DNA of 64,000 nt. It comes from Pseudomonas phenolilytica. GTDB taxonomy: Bacteria > Pseudomonadota > Gammaproteobacteria > Pseudomonadales > Pseudomonadaceae. Under the pieces are notes generated by a model. It was not told where the DNA came from. It ran no database searches and worked only from the letters and a program-made list of their open reading frames with translations. Shown here piece by piece: positions 39,620 through 53,369 of this stretch (its first letter is position 1; each line of letters starts with the position of its first letter). The stretch lies in NCBI RefSeq assembly GCF_021432765.1, contig NZ_CP058908.1:1380001-1444000 (forward strand), read 5' to 3'. A program made the position numbers and the translations under genes.

Positions 39620-40011
39620 CGGCCGGCCGCACGGCGGCTGCTTTCCAGCTGTTTGCGTGCCTTGGCCAGCTCGTCCTTGCGCAGCTCGATGAGCTGCGCA
39701 TCGCCAGTCGCCAGCGCCTGGCGCAGCAGCACTTCGCGGCGCGCCACGCGCTGGCTGGCCTGCTCGGCGGCATTGGAGTCACGCTTGCCCAACTCGATCA
39801 GGCCCTCGCAGCGGCGGGTGAGTGCCTGCAATTGTTCGTTGAGCTGCGTCTGGCGCGCCTGATGGCCCTGCAGGCGGGCCTGCTGCAACTGTTCGCTGAG
39901 CCAGTGGCGTTGCGTTGCGCACGAAGAATCGACGTCGCCCGTCGCGGCCATCGCCGGCGCCGCGGGCAGACAGCTGCCAGCCAGGACCATCGCAAGTAAC
40001 CGAGCAGACAT
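39613..40011 (-). CDS. DUF1090 family periplasmic protein (YqjC-like)
   Basis: A 132-residue secreted protein. The signal peptide ends near PAMAA, and the mature part is an acid/base-rich coiled helix with the DUF1090 pattern: two cysteines (SSCATQRHWLSEQL and TRRCEGL), then RVARREVLLRQALATGD and LRKDELAKARKQLE. The function is unknown. The open frame extends far upstream through ligB antisense, but the ATG at 40011 begins the signal peptide. It is convergent with the cytochrome c' gene. Confidence 0.85.
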   Translation of the reverse strand: MSARLLAMVLAGSCLPAAPAMAATGDVDSSCATQRHWLSEQLQQARLQGHQARQTQLNEQLQALTRRCEGLIELGKRDSNAAEQASQRVARREVLLRQALATGDAQLIELRKDELAKARKQLESSRRAAGRQ

Positions 40012-40081
40012 GCACGCTCCAAGACATGGGGTCGAACAGTTTCGACTTCCGCCTATGGCGCAAAGTGCCGTGCGGAGGGCA

Positions 40082-43140
<3,059 letters not shown>

Positions 43141-43297
43141 GTCTGATCCTCGAGTTTTCGCTGTCCATGTACTCGCGGCGCGTAGCATGCCGTTTTTGCG
43201 TGAGGGGCGAAATGACGACGGTCAGTGACAGGATGCGCCCCGTGTCGCCGCGATTTCTCTACAATCTTCCGCCCACCGATTTCCAAGAGAGGCGCCT

Positions 43298-44221
<924 letters not shown>

Positions 44222-44233
44222 GGAAAAGCCCGC

Positions 44234-44995
44234 ATGAACGTCTACGCGATCCGCGCGATCTACCTGTTCGAACTGGCGCGCACCTGGCGCACCCTGCTGC
44301 AGAGCATCGCCACGCCGGTGATCTCCACCTCGCTGTACTTCGTGGTGTTCGGCTCGGCCATCGGCGCGCGCATGGAGGCCATGCACGGCATCCCCTACGG
44401 CGCCTTCATCATTCCCGGCCTGATCATGATGGCGCTGCTTTCCGAGAGCATCTCCAACGCCTCGTTCGGCATCTACATGCCGCGCTACTCGGGGACCATC
44501 TACGAGGTGCTGTCGGCGCCGGTGTCCTATGTCGAGATCGTCATCGGCTACGTCGGCGCAGCAGCGACCAAATCGCTGATTCTCGGCGTGATCATCCTCA
44601 TCACCGCGCGGCTGTTCGTCGACTACGAGATCCAGCATCCGCTGATGATGGCGCTGTTCCTGGTGCTGACGGCCGTCACCTTCTGCCTGTTCGGCTTCAT
44701 CATCGGCATCTGGGCTGATGGCTGGGAAAAGCTGCAGATCGTCCCGGCGCTGATCGTCACGCCGCTGGCCTTTCTTGGTGGCAGCTTCTACTCCATCGAG
44801 ATGCTGCCGCCGCTGTGGCAGAAGATCACCCTGTTCAACCCGGTGGTGTACCTGATCAGCGGCTTCCGCTGGAGTTTCTACGGTGTCTCGGACATCAGCG
44901 TCGGCATCAGCCTGGCGATGATTCTCGGCTTTCTCGCGCTGTGCCTCGCGGCGGTGTGGTGGATCTTCAAGACCGGCTATCGCCTGAAGAACTAG
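44234..44995 (+). CDS. ABC-2 type permease (YadH-like)
   Basis: A 253-residue membrane protein with six helices and the ABC-2 pattern: an N-terminal amphipathic helix, [22 protein letters not shown], and the late [20 protein letters not shown] loop before the last helices. It pairs with the ATPase upstream. YadH-type permeases form homodimers; the substrate is unknown. A good terminator follows the stop. Confidence 0.92.
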   Translation: MNVYAIRAIYLFELARTWRTLLQSIATPVISTSLYFVVFGSAIGARMEAMHGIPYGAFIIPGLIMMALLSESISNASFGIYMPRYSGTIYEVLSAPVSYVEIVIGYVGAAATKSLILGVIILITARLFVDYEIQHPLMMALFLVLTAVTFCLFGFIIGIWADGWEKLQIVPALIVTPLAFLGGSFYSIEMLPPLWQKITLFNPVVYLISGFRWSFYGVSDISVGISLAMILGFLALCLAAVWWIFKTGYRLKN

Positions 44996-45006
44996 CCGCA
45001 TATCAG

Positions 45007-45031
45007 AACGCCCGCAGATGCGGGCGTTTTT
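45007..45031 (+). terminator. intrinsic terminator after the ABC permease
   Basis: Stem AACGCCCGC (45007-45015) and GCGGGCGTT (45020-45028) with loop AGAT, followed by TTT. It ends the ABC exporter transcript. Confidence 0.88.
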
Positions 45032-45163
45032 CAACGCAGCGTCGAGGCTTGCTGGCCGAGCATTTGCCCAGGCCGAGAGCCGTGTCCTTCGCCTGGCTGA
45101 CTGCCTGGACCTTCTCGTTCACTGCAGTAGTGTCGGTGAACTTCTCGTCGTCTCCTGAAAGCA

Positions 45164-45198
45164 AGAAGCCCCGCGCGGCTTGCGCCGGCGGGGCTTCT
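45164..45198 (-). terminator. terminator of metK
   Basis: Perfect 11-bp arms (45164-45174 AGAAGCCCCGC; 45188-45198) with a 13-base loop, 19 bases beyond the metK stop. On the minus strand the stem ends in TTCTTGCTTTC. Confidence 0.8.
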
Positions 45199-45216
45199 GG
45201 TCAGGCGCAGTCGAGC

Positions 45217-46407
45217 TTACAGCCCGGCGGCGGCGCGCAGGGCGTCGGCCTTGTCGGTGCGCTCCCAGGTGAAGGCGGTGAAGGTATCGTTGCCCACCGT
45301 CATCTCGTAGGGGGTGCGGCCGAAGTGACCGTAGGCCGCGGTGGCCTGGTACATCGGGTGCAGCAGGTCGAGCATGCGGGTGATCGCGTAGGGTCGCAGA
45401 TCGAAGTGCTCGCGCACCAGGGCGATGATCTTGTCGTCGCCGAGCTTGCCGGTGCCGAAGGTGTTCAGCGAGATGGAGGTCGGCTGGGCCACGCCGATGG
45501 CGTAGGACACCTGGATTTCGCAGCGCTCGGCGAGGCCGGCGGCGACGATGTTCTTCGCCACGTAGCGGCCGGCGTAGGCGGCGCTGCGGTCGACCTTGGA
45601 CGGGTCCTTGCCGGAGAAGGCGCCGCCGCCGTGACGGGCCATGCCGCCGTAGGTGTCGACGATGATCTTGCGCCCGGTCAGGCCGCAGTCACCCACCGGG
45701 CCGCCGATGACGAACTGGCCGGTCGGGTTGATGTGGTACTGGGTGTCCTTGTGCAGCAGCTCGGCCGGCAGGCTGTGCTTGATGATCAGCTCCATCACCG
45801 CCTCGCGCAGGTCGCTCTGCTTGACCTCCGGATTGTGCTGGGTCGACAGCACCACGGCGTCGATCCCGACCACCTTGCCGTTCTCGTAGCGGCAGGTGAC
45901 CTGGCTCTTGGCGTCCGGGCGCAGCCACGGCAGCAGGCCGTTCTTGCGTGCCTCGGCCTGGCGCTCGACCAGCGCGTGGGAGAATCGGATCGGTGCCGGC
46001 ATCAGCACGTCGGTCTCGTTGCTGGCGTAGCCGAACATCAGGCCCTGGTCGCCGGCGCCCTGGTCCTCCGGCTTGGAGCGGTCGACGCCCTGGGCGATGT
46101 CCACCGACTGCTTGCCGATGATGTTGATGATGCCGCAGGTGGCGCCGTCGAAACCGACTTCCGAGCTGTTGTAGCCGATGTCGACGATAACGTCGCGCAC
46201 CAGCTGCTCCAGATCGACCCAGGCCGAGGTGGTCACTTCGCCGGCGACGATCGCCACACCGGTCTTGACCAGGGTTTCGCAGGCCACGCGGGCATGCTTG
46301 TCCTCGGCGATGATGGCGTCCAGCACCGCATCGGAGATCTGGTCGGCGATCTTGTCCGGGTGCCCTTCGGACACGGACTCGGAGGTGAAAATCGAGTATT
46401 CGCTCAT
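45217..46407 (-). CDS. metK: S-adenosylmethionine synthetase
   Basis: Makes SAM from methionine and ATP. The 396-residue subunit begins with [20 protein letters not shown] (catalytic histidine), contains the hexapeptide GAGDQG near residue 118, and the P-loop-like [16 protein letters not shown]. Its ATG abuts the stop of the ArsR-methyltransferase gene (TAG directly followed by ATG), so the two are co-transcribed and probably translationally coupled. A terminator follows. Confidence 0.97.
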   Translation of the reverse strand: MSEYSIFTSESVSEGHPDKIADQISDAVLDAIIAEDKHARVACETLVKTGVAIVAGEVTTSAWVDLEQLVRDVIVDIGYNSSEVGFDGATCGIINIIGKQSVDIAQGVDRSKPEDQGAGDQGLMFGYASNETDVLMPAPIRFSHALVERQAEARKNGLLPWLRPDAKSQVTCRYENGKVVGIDAVVLSTQHNPEVKQSDLREAVMELIIKHSLPAELLHKDTQYHINPTGQFVIGGPVGDCGLTGRKIIVDTYGGMARHGGGAFSGKDPSKVDRSAAYAGRYVAKNIVAAGLAERCEIQVSYAIGVAQPTSISLNTFGTGKLGDDKIIALVREHFDLRPYAITRMLDLLHPMYQATAAYGHFGRTPYEMTVGNDTFTAFTWERTDKADALRAAAGL

Positions 46408-47421
46408 CTATCGGTTCCTATTACCGGGTGTGAGTCGGTCGTCAGCGGCGGGCCGGGAAAAGTGCCGGGCCTGGATCTGAAAACCGTTCTTCAAGCCAAT
46501 GTAGAGACTCTCGCCGGGCGTGAGCCCCGCGGCATCGGCCCAACGGGCCAGATCGTCCTGTTCGAAGCCTAGCCAGAGATCGCCGCAGGCCTCCCTGGCC
46601 CAGCTCTGGTTGTGGCTGCACAACTCGGTGATCAGCAGGCTGCCGCCTGCCTTCACCAGTCGCGCCAGTTGTTTGAGGGCCTCGCCGGGCGCCGCCAGAT
46701 GATGCAGCACCATGTTCAGCACCACGCAATCGGCCGGCGGGCATTCGTCGTGCAGTGCGTCGGCGAGTTTCAGCTCGACGTTGTTCAGGCCGGCCTGCTC
46801 GCAGCGGGCGCGCGCCAGTTCGAGCATCGCCGCGCTGTTGTCCAGCGCCACCACGTGACGGAAACGACTGGCCAGTTCCGGCAGGAAGCTGCCGTCGCCG
46901 GGGCCGACTTCCAGTGCCGTCGCGGTGGTCTCGAAATTCAGCGCATCGAGCAGGGCCAGCACGCTGTCGCGGTACTGCGGCAGACCGGCGAGCAGGTCCT
47001 GGCGAGCCTGGAAGCTGCCGGCCATGCGCGCAAAGAAATCCTCGCTGGCGGCGCTGCGCTGCGCGTGCACGGCGGCGATGCGCGCCTGCACCTCGGCGGT
47101 CAGCTCCAGCTGATCGACTTCTTCGAGCAGCGCCGCGTGCAGTTTGCCGCCGAGACTGTCGCTCTGCGGCAGGTTGCGCCGGTAGAAGATCGCGTTGCCT
47201 TCGCGGCGGGTTGCCAGCAAACCCGCCTGGGTCAGCACCTTCAGGTGGTGGCTCATGCCGGACTGGCCGGTGGCGAAGATCTGCGCCAGTTCGAGCACGC
47301 CGAACGAATCGCTGGCCAGCGCCCGCAGCACGTTCAGGCGCAGCGGATCGCCGCCGGCCTTGCACAGGGCGGCGAGCGAATCGCTGGCGTCGAAACGGAT
47401 CTGGGGTATGCGCAGGCTCAT
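46408..47421 (-). CDS. ArsR-family regulator fused to a SAM-dependent methyltransferase domain
   Basis: A 337-residue fusion. Residues 12-95 form an ArsR winged helix (DPLRLNVLRALASDSFGVLELAQIF; GMSHHLKVLTQAGLLATRREGN). Residues 150-325 form a class I methyltransferase fold (ALEVGPGDGSFLPELA, VVALDNSAAML, VVLNMVLHHLAAPGEAL). The layout and the link to metK fit a regulator that senses SAM or SAH, like the SahR group, rather than a metal sensor. A 15-bp palindrome 38 bases upstream is its likely operator. The gene is at the PA0547 position. Methyltransferase activity is not established. Confidence 0.88.
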   Translation of the reverse strand: MSLRIPQIRFDASDSLAALCKAGGDPLRLNVLRALASDSFGVLELAQIFATGQSGMSHHLKVLTQAGLLATRREGNAIFYRRNLPQSDSLGGKLHAALLEEVDQLELTAEVQARIAAVHAQRSAASEDFFARMAGSFQARQDLLAGLPQYRDSVLALLDALNFETTATALEVGPGDGSFLPELASRFRHVVALDNSAAMLELARARCEQAGLNNVELKLADALHDECPPADCVVLNMVLHHLAAPGEALKQLARLVKAGGSLLITELCSHNQSWAREACGDLWLGFEQDDLARWADAAGLTPGESLYIGLKNGFQIQARHFSRPAADDRLTPGNRNR

Positions 47422-47458
47422 AGGTCGCGCAGTCTAGTCGGTCACTTTTCGTACAGCA

Positions 47459-47490
47459 AGGGCAATATCAAAAAGTTTTGATATTGCCCT
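47459..47490. promoter_or_regulatory. palindromic operator candidate for the ArsR-methyltransferase/metK operon
   Basis: Arms AGGGCAATATCAAAA (47459-47473) and TTTTGATATTGCCCT (47476-47490) form a perfect 15-bp palindrome with a 2-base centre. The centre is AT-rich and no T-tract follows on the minus strand, so it suits a dimeric repressor better than a terminator. A possible promoter (TTGCTG, 17 bases, TAGACT) lies just downstream on the minus strand. Confidence 0.8.
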
Positions 47491-47503
47491 GTGCGGCGTA
47501 GGG

Positions 47504-48106
47504 TCACTCCAGCATGCGCAGCACACCGAGCGAGCAGGAGACCAGTCCGAGGCCGACCAGAAAGTAGCCCGGCAGGATATCCAGCAGCCGTTGCACCAGC
47601 CCCGTGCCGGCGAGCCGGCGCGAGAGCAGGCTGTAGGCGAGCAGCACGCACAGATCGATGACCGCCCAGATCGCGATCAGCGTCAGCGCCTGCGGTGCGA
47701 ACGGCTGCGCGGGCAGGATGAAACCGGGGAGGAAGGCGAGGAAGAACAGGATGTCCTTGGGGTTCGACAGGCCGACCGCCATCGCCCGCCAGAAGTGATG
47801 CGTCTGGCTCCGGGCCGATTGCCGGTCATCGCTGCCGCCGCCGCACAGGCTGTCGGCGCCGAGCCAGATCAGGTACAGACCACCGATCACCTGGCCCCAT
47901 TCGAGCACCACCGGCTCGAAATCCAGCGCCAGGTAGATCGCCAGCAGCGCGCCGATCATCAGCACCTGCGCCGACAGCACGCCGCCGAGAATCGTCCACA
48001 GCGGCCAGACGCGCCGCGCATCGGCGACCACCAGCGCGACCACCGGCCCGGGAGAGGCGATCAGCAGGGCGACCGCCGAGGCGAAGGCGAGATAGGTGGC
48101 GTTCAT
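47504..48106 (-). CDS. LysE family amino-acid exporter
   Basis: A 200-residue inner-membrane exporter with about six helices. The family signature near the start is ASAVALLIASPGPVVALVVADA, and the conserved loop GLSNPKDILFFLAFLPGF follows near residue 110. LysE/RhtB proteins expel amino acids or their derivatives. The ATG at 48106 overlaps the oxygenase stop (ATGA), so the two proteins are made together; the longer frame to 48286 lies inside the oxygenase gene. The pairing suggests that it exports the oxygenase product. Confidence 0.92.
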   Translation of the reverse strand: MNATYLAFASAVALLIASPGPVVALVVADARRVWPLWTILGGVLSAQVLMIGALLAIYLALDFEPVVLEWGQVIGGLYLIWLGADSLCGGGSDDRQSARSQTHHFWRAMAVGLSNPKDILFFLAFLPGFILPAQPFAPQALTLIAIWAVIDLCVLLAYSLLSRRLAGTGLVQRLLDILPGYFLVGLGLVSCSLGVLRMLE

Positions 48107-48999
48107 AGTTCGGTCACCAGGCCGAACACCCGATGCTGCTTGCCCAGCCGCTCGGCATAGAAGCGCGGGTTGCAGATGGCGAAGGCGCGCTGGATCCAGC
48201 GGTCGCTGCCGTCGAAGCGCGCATCGAAGCGGCTGCGCGCGTGCACCGTACGGCGATTGTCGATGATCAGCAGATCGCCCGGGCATAGCCGGATCGGCTC
48301 GGCCACCGACCAGGCGACGGCGCGCAGCCGTTCCAGCAGGGTCTGGGCGCGATTGCTGAAGGCGAGCATGAACTGCGGATCGAAGCGCAGGAACGGCGCG
48401 TCCGGATCGCCGTAGAGCACCGTCTGGTGCTTGTCGATGTCGATGCGCTGGTTCTTTTCGTTCGGGCCGTAGTCGGAGAGGAAGTTGTACGGCTCGTTGA
48501 GGAAAAACAGCTGTTCGTCGTAGCTCAGCCTGGCGAGGATGCGCTCGGCCGAGGCGATATAAGTGATCGCCTCGGCCGCCGGGTCCTGACGCAGGCAGAG
48601 CAGCAGCAGGTAATCCGGCTGGATGGCATGGAAGGCGTTCTCGGTGTGCAGGTCCAGTTCGGTGTCGAAACTGTCGGAGGTCGCCGCGCGCGACTGCCCG
48701 CGCTGCGGGAAGAAGTTGTTGACGATCGCGCCGCCGGATTCCTGCAGGTAGCCGACCGGTTCGCCGAGCAGCACGGTCGCCTGCAGCAGCAGCCGTTCGC
48801 TGCTGTCGTCGTGCTTGTGCAGCGCCTCGCGGCTGATCGGAGTCGGAGGAATCTCGCCGATCGGCAGCTGCCTCAGGTGCAGGAAACCGGTCGGGTTGCC
48901 GAACAGCTTGAAGCTGAGGATCTGCGCGATCTGCTGCCGGTCCAGCCCGCCGCGCTCGATGCTGGCAGCCAGAAGGTGGTCGAAATTATTCGCGGACAT
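48103..48999 (-). CDS. Fe(II)/2-oxoglutarate amino-acid oxygenase, clavaminate synthase-like
   Basis: A 298-residue non-haem iron dioxygenase. The iron triad reads H118-x-E120 (DLHTENAFH) and H253 (NRRTVHARSRF), with R267 fourteen residues later for 2-oxoglutarate. Glu in place of the usual Asp and the 14-residue spacing match VioC, AsnO and clavaminate synthase, which hydroxylate free arginine, asparagine or related substrates. The ATG at 48999 is used; the frame to 49473 runs through the LysR gene antisense. It is coupled to lysE and divergent from lysR. The substrate is unknown. Confidence 0.88.
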   Translation of the reverse strand: MSANNFDHLLAASIERGGLDRQQIAQILSFKLFGNPTGFLHLRQLPIGEIPPTPISREALHKHDDSSERLLLQATVLLGEPVGYLQESGGAIVNNFFPQRGQSRAATSDSFDTELDLHTENAFHAIQPDYLLLLCLRQDPAAEAITYIASAERILARLSYDEQLFFLNEPYNFLSDYGPNEKNQRIDIDKHQTVLYGDPDAPFLRFDPQFMLAFSNRAQTLLERLRAVAWSVAEPIRLCPGDLLIIDNRRTVHARSRFDARFDGSDRWIQRAFAICNPRFYAERLGKQHRVFGLVTEL

Positions 49000-49162
49000 G
49001 TCATCCTTCCCTGAGTTTTTGTTGATCGGGCGGTGCGCTCGCTCGGACGTTGTCGTCCCGAGCAAGGCCCTTGGCGTCGCAGTATCGGAACGGAGCGAGG
49101 CGCTGAAAAATGGAAAAAACGACCTGCTGGGATAACTTTTACTCATGCCGCGGAGGTGTCCG
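49000..49162. promoter_or_regulatory. divergent oxygenase / lysR control region
   Basis: This 163-base stretch between divergent genes should carry both promoters and the LysR site. A weak inverted repeat (GCTCGG at 49041, CCGAGC at 49058) is the only symmetry I noticed. Confidence 0.4.
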
Positions 49163-50083
49163 GTGACGATCCGGCTGCCGCCGCTGTACGCCTTGCGCGC
49201 GTTCGAGGTCGCGGCGCGTTTCGGCTCCTTCACCGAGGCGGCGCAGAGCCTGTGCATCACCCAAAGTGCAATCAGCCGGCACGTGAAGACGCTGGAACAG
49301 CAGCTCGGCTGCCAGCTGTTCGAGCGACGCGGCTCGCGGCTGTCGCTGACCGACACCGGGCGCCGGCTGGCACAGGAGCTGAAGGTGGGATTCGGCACCA
49401 TCGAGAATGCCTGCATCGCGGTGACCCGCCAGCGTGGCGCGCTGCGCCTGAAGGCCCCTTCGACGCTGACCATGCGCTGGCTGCTGAGTACGCTGGAAGC
49501 GTTCCAGTTGGCCTACCCCCAGCAGCGCGTGCAGCTGACCAGCGCCTGGATGGACCTCGATGCGGTGGACTTCAGCAGCGAGCCGTTCGATTGCGCGATC
49601 CTGCTCGGCGACGCCGCGCTGGCCGCCGATGGCCGCTGCCTGAAGCTGTTCGATGAGTGGCTGGTGCCGGTCTGCGCCCCGGCGTTGCTCGGCGATCAAC
49701 CCTGGGACGCCGCGCGGCTGGCGGCGGCCGAGCTGATCCACCCCTCGCGCGACCGCCGCGACTGGCGGCGCTGGCTGGCGCGGGTCGGCCTGGCCGACGT
49801 CGTGCCCTGGCAGCAGGGCAAGCTGTTCGACACCCTGGAGCTGGGTATCTCCGCGGCGGCGCAAGGCCACGGCGTATCGATCGGCGATCTGGCGCTGGTC
49901 GCTGCCGAGCTGGCGCGCGGCACACTGGCGCTGCCGTTCGACGCCGCGGTGCGTTCCGGCGACAGCTATTACCTGGTCTGGCCCGCCCACGGCGCGGCGC
50001 ATCCGGTGCTGGCGCAGATGAAGGATTACCTGCTCGCCCATCTGCCCGACGTGCAGGCCCAGGGTGTGCGCCTGCTCGACTGA
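49163..50083 (+). CDS. LysR family transcriptional regulator (GcvA-like)
   Basis: A 306-residue LysR regulator. The winged helix-turn-helix is [39 protein letters not shown], followed by the periplasmic-binding-like effector domain. The N-terminal [11 protein letters not shown] and the C-terminal DSYYLVWP pattern recall GcvA. I prefer the GTG at 49163, which has GGAGG eight bases upstream; an ATG at 49145 would add six residues. It is divergent from the oxygenase-lysE pair and most likely controls it in response to an amino acid. Confidence 0.93.
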   Translation: MTIRLPPLYALRAFEVAARFGSFTEAAQSLCITQSAISRHVKTLEQQLGCQLFERRGSRLSLTDTGRRLAQELKVGFGTIENACIAVTRQRGALRLKAPSTLTMRWLLSTLEAFQLAYPQQRVQLTSAWMDLDAVDFSSEPFDCAILLGDAALAADGRCLKLFDEWLVPVCAPALLGDQPWDAARLAAAELIHPSRDRRDWRRWLARVGLADVVPWQQGKLFDTLELGISAAAQGHGVSIGDLALVAAELARGTLALPFDAAVRSGDSYYLVWPAHGAAHPVLAQMKDYLLAHLPDVQAQGVRLLD

Positions 50084-50169
50084 GGCGCGGCCATTCAGTC
50101 ATTGCCCCCTCTCCCGTGAAAGGGGAAAATGGCCGCCTTTTTCTACGTACACCCCGCAGGAGATCAGCG

Positions 50170-52167
50170 ATGCCCAGCCGTCGTGAGCGAGCCAATGCCA
50201 TCCGCGCACTCAGCATGGATGCCGTGCAGAAAGCCAACAGCGGCCACCCGGGTGCCCCGATGGGCATGGCGGACATTGCCGAAGTGCTCTGGCGCGACCA
50301 CCTGAAGCACAGCCCGACCAACCCGCAATGGGCCGACCGTGACCGCTTCGTGCTGTCCAACGGCCACGGCTCGATGCTGATCTACTCGCTGCTGCACCTG
50401 ACCGGCTACGACCTGTCGATCGACGACCTGAAGAACTTCCGCCAGCTGCACAGCAAGACCCCGGGGCACCCGGAGTACGGCTACACCGCCGGCGTCGAAA
50501 CCACCACCGGCCCGCTGGGCCAGGGCATCGCCAACGCCGTGGGCTTCGCCCTGGCCGAGAAGGTCATGGCCGCGCAGTTCAACCGCCCCGGCCATGAGAT
50601 CGTCGACCACAACACCTACGTGTTCCTCGGCGACGGCTGCATGATGGAAGGCATCAGCCACGAGGTCTGCTCGCTGGCCGGTACGCTCGGGCTAAACAAG
50701 CTCACTGCGTTCTACGACGACAACGGCATCTCCATCGACGGCGAGGTGCACGGCTGGTTCACCGACGACACCCCGCGCCGTTTCGAGGCCTACGGCTGGC
50801 AGGTGATCCGCAACGTCAACGGCCACGACGCCGACGAAATCCAGATCGCCATCGAGACCGCGCGCAAGAGCGACCGGCCGACGCTGATCTGCTGCAAGAC
50901 CATCATCGGCTTCGGCTCGCCGAACAAGCAGGGCAAGGAAGAATGCCACGGCGCTGCGCTGGGTGACGCCGAGATCGCCCTGACCCGCGAGGCGCTGGGC
51001 TGGAACCACCCGCCGTTCGAGATTCCCGCCGATATCTACGCCGAGTGGGACGCCAAGCAGAAGGGCGCCGACGCGGAGAACGAGTGGAACCAGCGCTTCG
51101 CCGCCTACGCGGCCGAGTTCCCGGAACTGGCCGCCGAATTCAAGCGGCGCATGGCCGGCGAGCTGCCGGCGGACTTTGCCGAGAAGGCGTCCGCCTTCAT
51201 CCGTGAAGTCGCCACCAAGGGCGAGACCATCGCCAGCCGCAAGGCCAGCCAGAACTGCCTGAACGCCTTCGGCCCGCTGCTGCCGGAACTGCTCGGCGGC
51301 TCCGCGGACCTCGCCGGCTCCAACCTGACCCTGTGGAAGGGCTGCAAGCCGGTGGTCGCCGAGGATGCCTCGGGCAACTACATGTACTACGGCGTGCGCG
51401 AGTTCGGCATGGCCGCGATCATGAACGGCGTCGCCCTGCATGGCGGCCTGATTCCCTACGGCGCGACCTTCCTGATGTTCATGGAATACGCGCGCAACGC
51501 CGTGCGCATGTCGGCGCTGATGAAGCAGCGCGTGCTCTACGTGTTCACCCACGACTCCATCGGCCTCGGTGAAGACGGCCCGACCCACCAGCCGATCGAG
51601 CAGCTGACCAGCCTGCGCACCACGCCGAACCTGGACACCTGGCGCCCGGCCGATACCGTCGAATCGGCGGTGGCCTGGAAGTACGCGCTCGAGCGCAAGG
51701 ACGGCCCGAGCGCGCTGATCTTCTCGCGGCAGAACCTGCCGTTCCATGTGCGTGACAACGAAACCGAAGCGGCCATCGCCCGCGGTGGCTATATCCTGAA
51801 GAACTGCGTCGGCGAGCCCGAGCTGATCCTGATCGCCACCGGTTCGGAAGTCAGCCTGGCGGTGCAGGCCGCCGACCAGCTGGCTGCGCAAGGCCGCAAG
51901 GTGCGCGTCGTCTCCATGCCTTGCACCAGTGTGTTCGACGCCCAGGACGCGGCCTACAAGCAGCAGGTGCTGCCGGTGGAGGTCGGTGCACGCATCGCCA
52001 TCGAGGCGGCGCATGCGGACTACTGGTACAAGTACGTCGGCCTGGACGGTCGCATCATCGGCATGACCACCTACGGCGAGTCGGCCCCGGCCGGCCAGCT
52101 GTTCGAGGAGTTCGGCTTCACCGTCGAGAACATCCTCGCGGTGGCCGAAGAACTGCTGGAAGACTGA
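50170..52167 (+). CDS. tktA: transketolase
   Basis: A thiamine-diphosphate enzyme of 665 residues that moves two-carbon units in the pentose phosphate pathway. Key parts: [30 protein letters not shown], the ThDP motif [13 protein letters not shown] with its closing NGI, and [20 protein letters not shown]. The ATG at 50170 follows AGGAGATC. It starts the tktA-epd-pgk-fba run; a hairpin with a TTCG loop follows its stop. Confidence 0.97.
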   Translation: MPSRRERANAIRALSMDAVQKANSGHPGAPMGMADIAEVLWRDHLKHSPTNPQWADRDRFVLSNGHGSMLIYSLLHLTGYDLSIDDLKNFRQLHSKTPGHPEYGYTAGVETTTGPLGQGIANAVGFALAEKVMAAQFNRPGHEIVDHNTYVFLGDGCMMEGISHEVCSLAGTLGLNKLTAFYDDNGISIDGEVHGWFTDDTPRRFEAYGWQVIRNVNGHDADEIQIAIETARKSDRPTLICCKTIIGFGSPNKQGKEECHGAALGDAEIALTREALGWNHPPFEIPADIYAEWDAKQKGADAENEWNQRFAAYAAEFPELAAEFKRRMAGELPADFAEKASAFIREVATKGETIASRKASQNCLNAFGPLLPELLGGSADLAGSNLTLWKGCKPVVAEDASGNYMYYGVREFGMAAIMNGVALHGGLIPYGATFLMFMEYARNAVRMSALMKQRVLYVFTHDSIGLGEDGPTHQPIEQLTSLRTTPNLDTWRPADTVESAVAWKYALERKDGPSALIFSRQNLPFHVRDNETEAAIARGGYILKNCVGEPELILIATGSEVSLAVQAADQLAAQGRKVRVVSMPCTSVFDAQDAAYKQQVLPVEVGARIAIEAAHADYWYKYVGLDGRIIGMTTYGESAPAGQLFEEFGFTVENILAVAEELLED

Positions 52168-52178
52168 TCTCGCGCGGC

Positions 52179-52202
52179 GGTGGATGGCTTCGGCCATCCA
52201 CC
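52179..52202. repeat. hairpin between tktA and epd, REP-like
   Basis: Perfect 10-bp arms GGTGGATGGC (52179-52188) and GCCATCCACC (52193-52202) with a TTCG tetraloop, then CTACG. The CCACCCTACG end is shared with the element between sahH and metF. It may act as a terminator or stabiliser after tktA. Confidence 0.7.
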
Positions 52203-52272
52203 CTACGTCAATCACCTTGTGCAGGGGGCAAAACCCGCACAGCGGTTTTCCCCGACAGGATCGACGAATCCG

Positions 52273-53319
52273 ATGGCCAACGCCCGTCCCTATCGCGTCG
52301 CCCTCAACGGCTACGGCCGCATCGGCCGTTGCGTGCTGCGTGCCTTCTATGAGCGCGGCGGCGCCTTCGATTTTCAGTTCGTCGCACTCAACGACCTGGC
52401 CGACATGGCCAGCCTGGAATACCTCACCCGATTTGACTCCACCCACGGTCGCTTTCCCGGTGAGGTGAGCGTGGTTGGCGATTGCCTGCATCTCAACGGC
52501 CACTGCGTGAAGGTGCTGCGCGAGTCGACGCCGGAGGCCATCGACTGGCGGGCGCTGGAGGTCGATCTGGTACTGGAGTGCTCCGGCGCCTACACCACTC
52601 GCGCCGATGGCGAGCGATTTCTCGCCGCCGGCGTGCCGCGGGTGCTGTTCTCGCAGCCGATGGCCAGCGCCGCCGACATCGACGCCACCGTGGTGATGGG
52701 CATCAACCAGCAGCAGCTGACCGGCACCGAGCGGCTGGTGTCCAACGCCTCGTGCACCACCAACTGCGGGGTGCCGCTGCTCAAACTGCTCAACGATGCA
52801 CTCGGGATCGAGTACGCCTCGATCACCACCATCCATTCGGCGATGAACGACCAGCCGGTGATCGACGCCTACCACCACGAGGACCTGCGCCGCACGCGCT
52901 CGGCCTTCCAGTCGGTGATTCCAGTGTCCACCGGCCTGGCGCGCGGGATCGAGCGCCTGCTGCCGGAACTCTCCGGGCGGATTCAGGCCAAAGCGGTGCG
53001 AGTGCCGACGGTGAACGTCTCCTGCCTGGATATCACCCTGCAGACCGCGCGCGATACCGATGCGCAGACGATCAACCGGGTGCTGCGTCAGGCCGCCGAA
53101 GTCGGCCCGCTCAAGGGGTTGCTGGCCTACACCGAACTGCCGCATGCCAGTTGCGATTTCAATCACGACCCGCATTCGGCGATCGTCGACGGCAGCCTGA
53201 CGCGGGTCTCCGGGCCGCGGCTGGTGAACCTGCTGGCCTGGTTCGACAACGAATGGGGCTTCGCCAATCGCATGCTGGACGTCACCGAACATTATCTGCG
53301 CGTGGCTCATCGCGCCTAG
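52273..53319 (+). CDS. epd: erythrose-4-phosphate dehydrogenase
   Basis: A GAPDH-family enzyme of 348 residues that oxidises erythrose 4-phosphate to 4-phosphoerythronate for pyridoxal phosphate synthesis. The NAD fold is [13 protein letters not shown] and the active cysteine is C161 in [36 protein letters not shown] is the Epd pattern rather than the glycolytic GAPDH one. The ATG at 52273 gives the family N-terminus; the frame is open from 52180. pgk follows after 50 bases, as in many gammaproteobacteria. Confidence 0.94.
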   Translation: MANARPYRVALNGYGRIGRCVLRAFYERGGAFDFQFVALNDLADMASLEYLTRFDSTHGRFPGEVSVVGDCLHLNGHCVKVLRESTPEAIDWRALEVDLVLECSGAYTTRADGERFLAAGVPRVLFSQPMASAADIDATVVMGINQQQLTGTERLVSNASCTTNCGVPLLKLLNDALGIEYASITTIHSAMNDQPVIDAYHHEDLRRTRSAFQSVIPVSTGLARGIERLLPELSGRIQAKAVRVPTVNVSCLDITLQTARDTDAQTINRVLRQAAEVGPLKGLLAYTELPHASCDFNHDPHSAIVDGSLTRVSGPRLVNLLAWFDNEWGFANRMLDVTEHYLRVAHRA

Positions 53320-53369
53320 CGAGCCGTGCCTTGCAACATCGCTGCCTATCGACCTTAAGGAAGATCAAC

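Noticed and set aside
44996..45216. Additional gene between the ABC permease and metK
   Set aside because: The 221 bases hold two terminators and no frame with a credible start and ribosome site.
47459..47490. Palindrome as terminator of lysE
   Set aside because: It lies downstream of lysE, but the stem centre is AT-rich, the loop is only two bases and no T-run follows on the minus strand. An operator fits better.
50692..53310. 872-codon open frame on the minus strand
   Set aside because: It runs antisense to tktA and epd, both certain genes. Its composition is that of a high-GC shadow frame and it has no domain.
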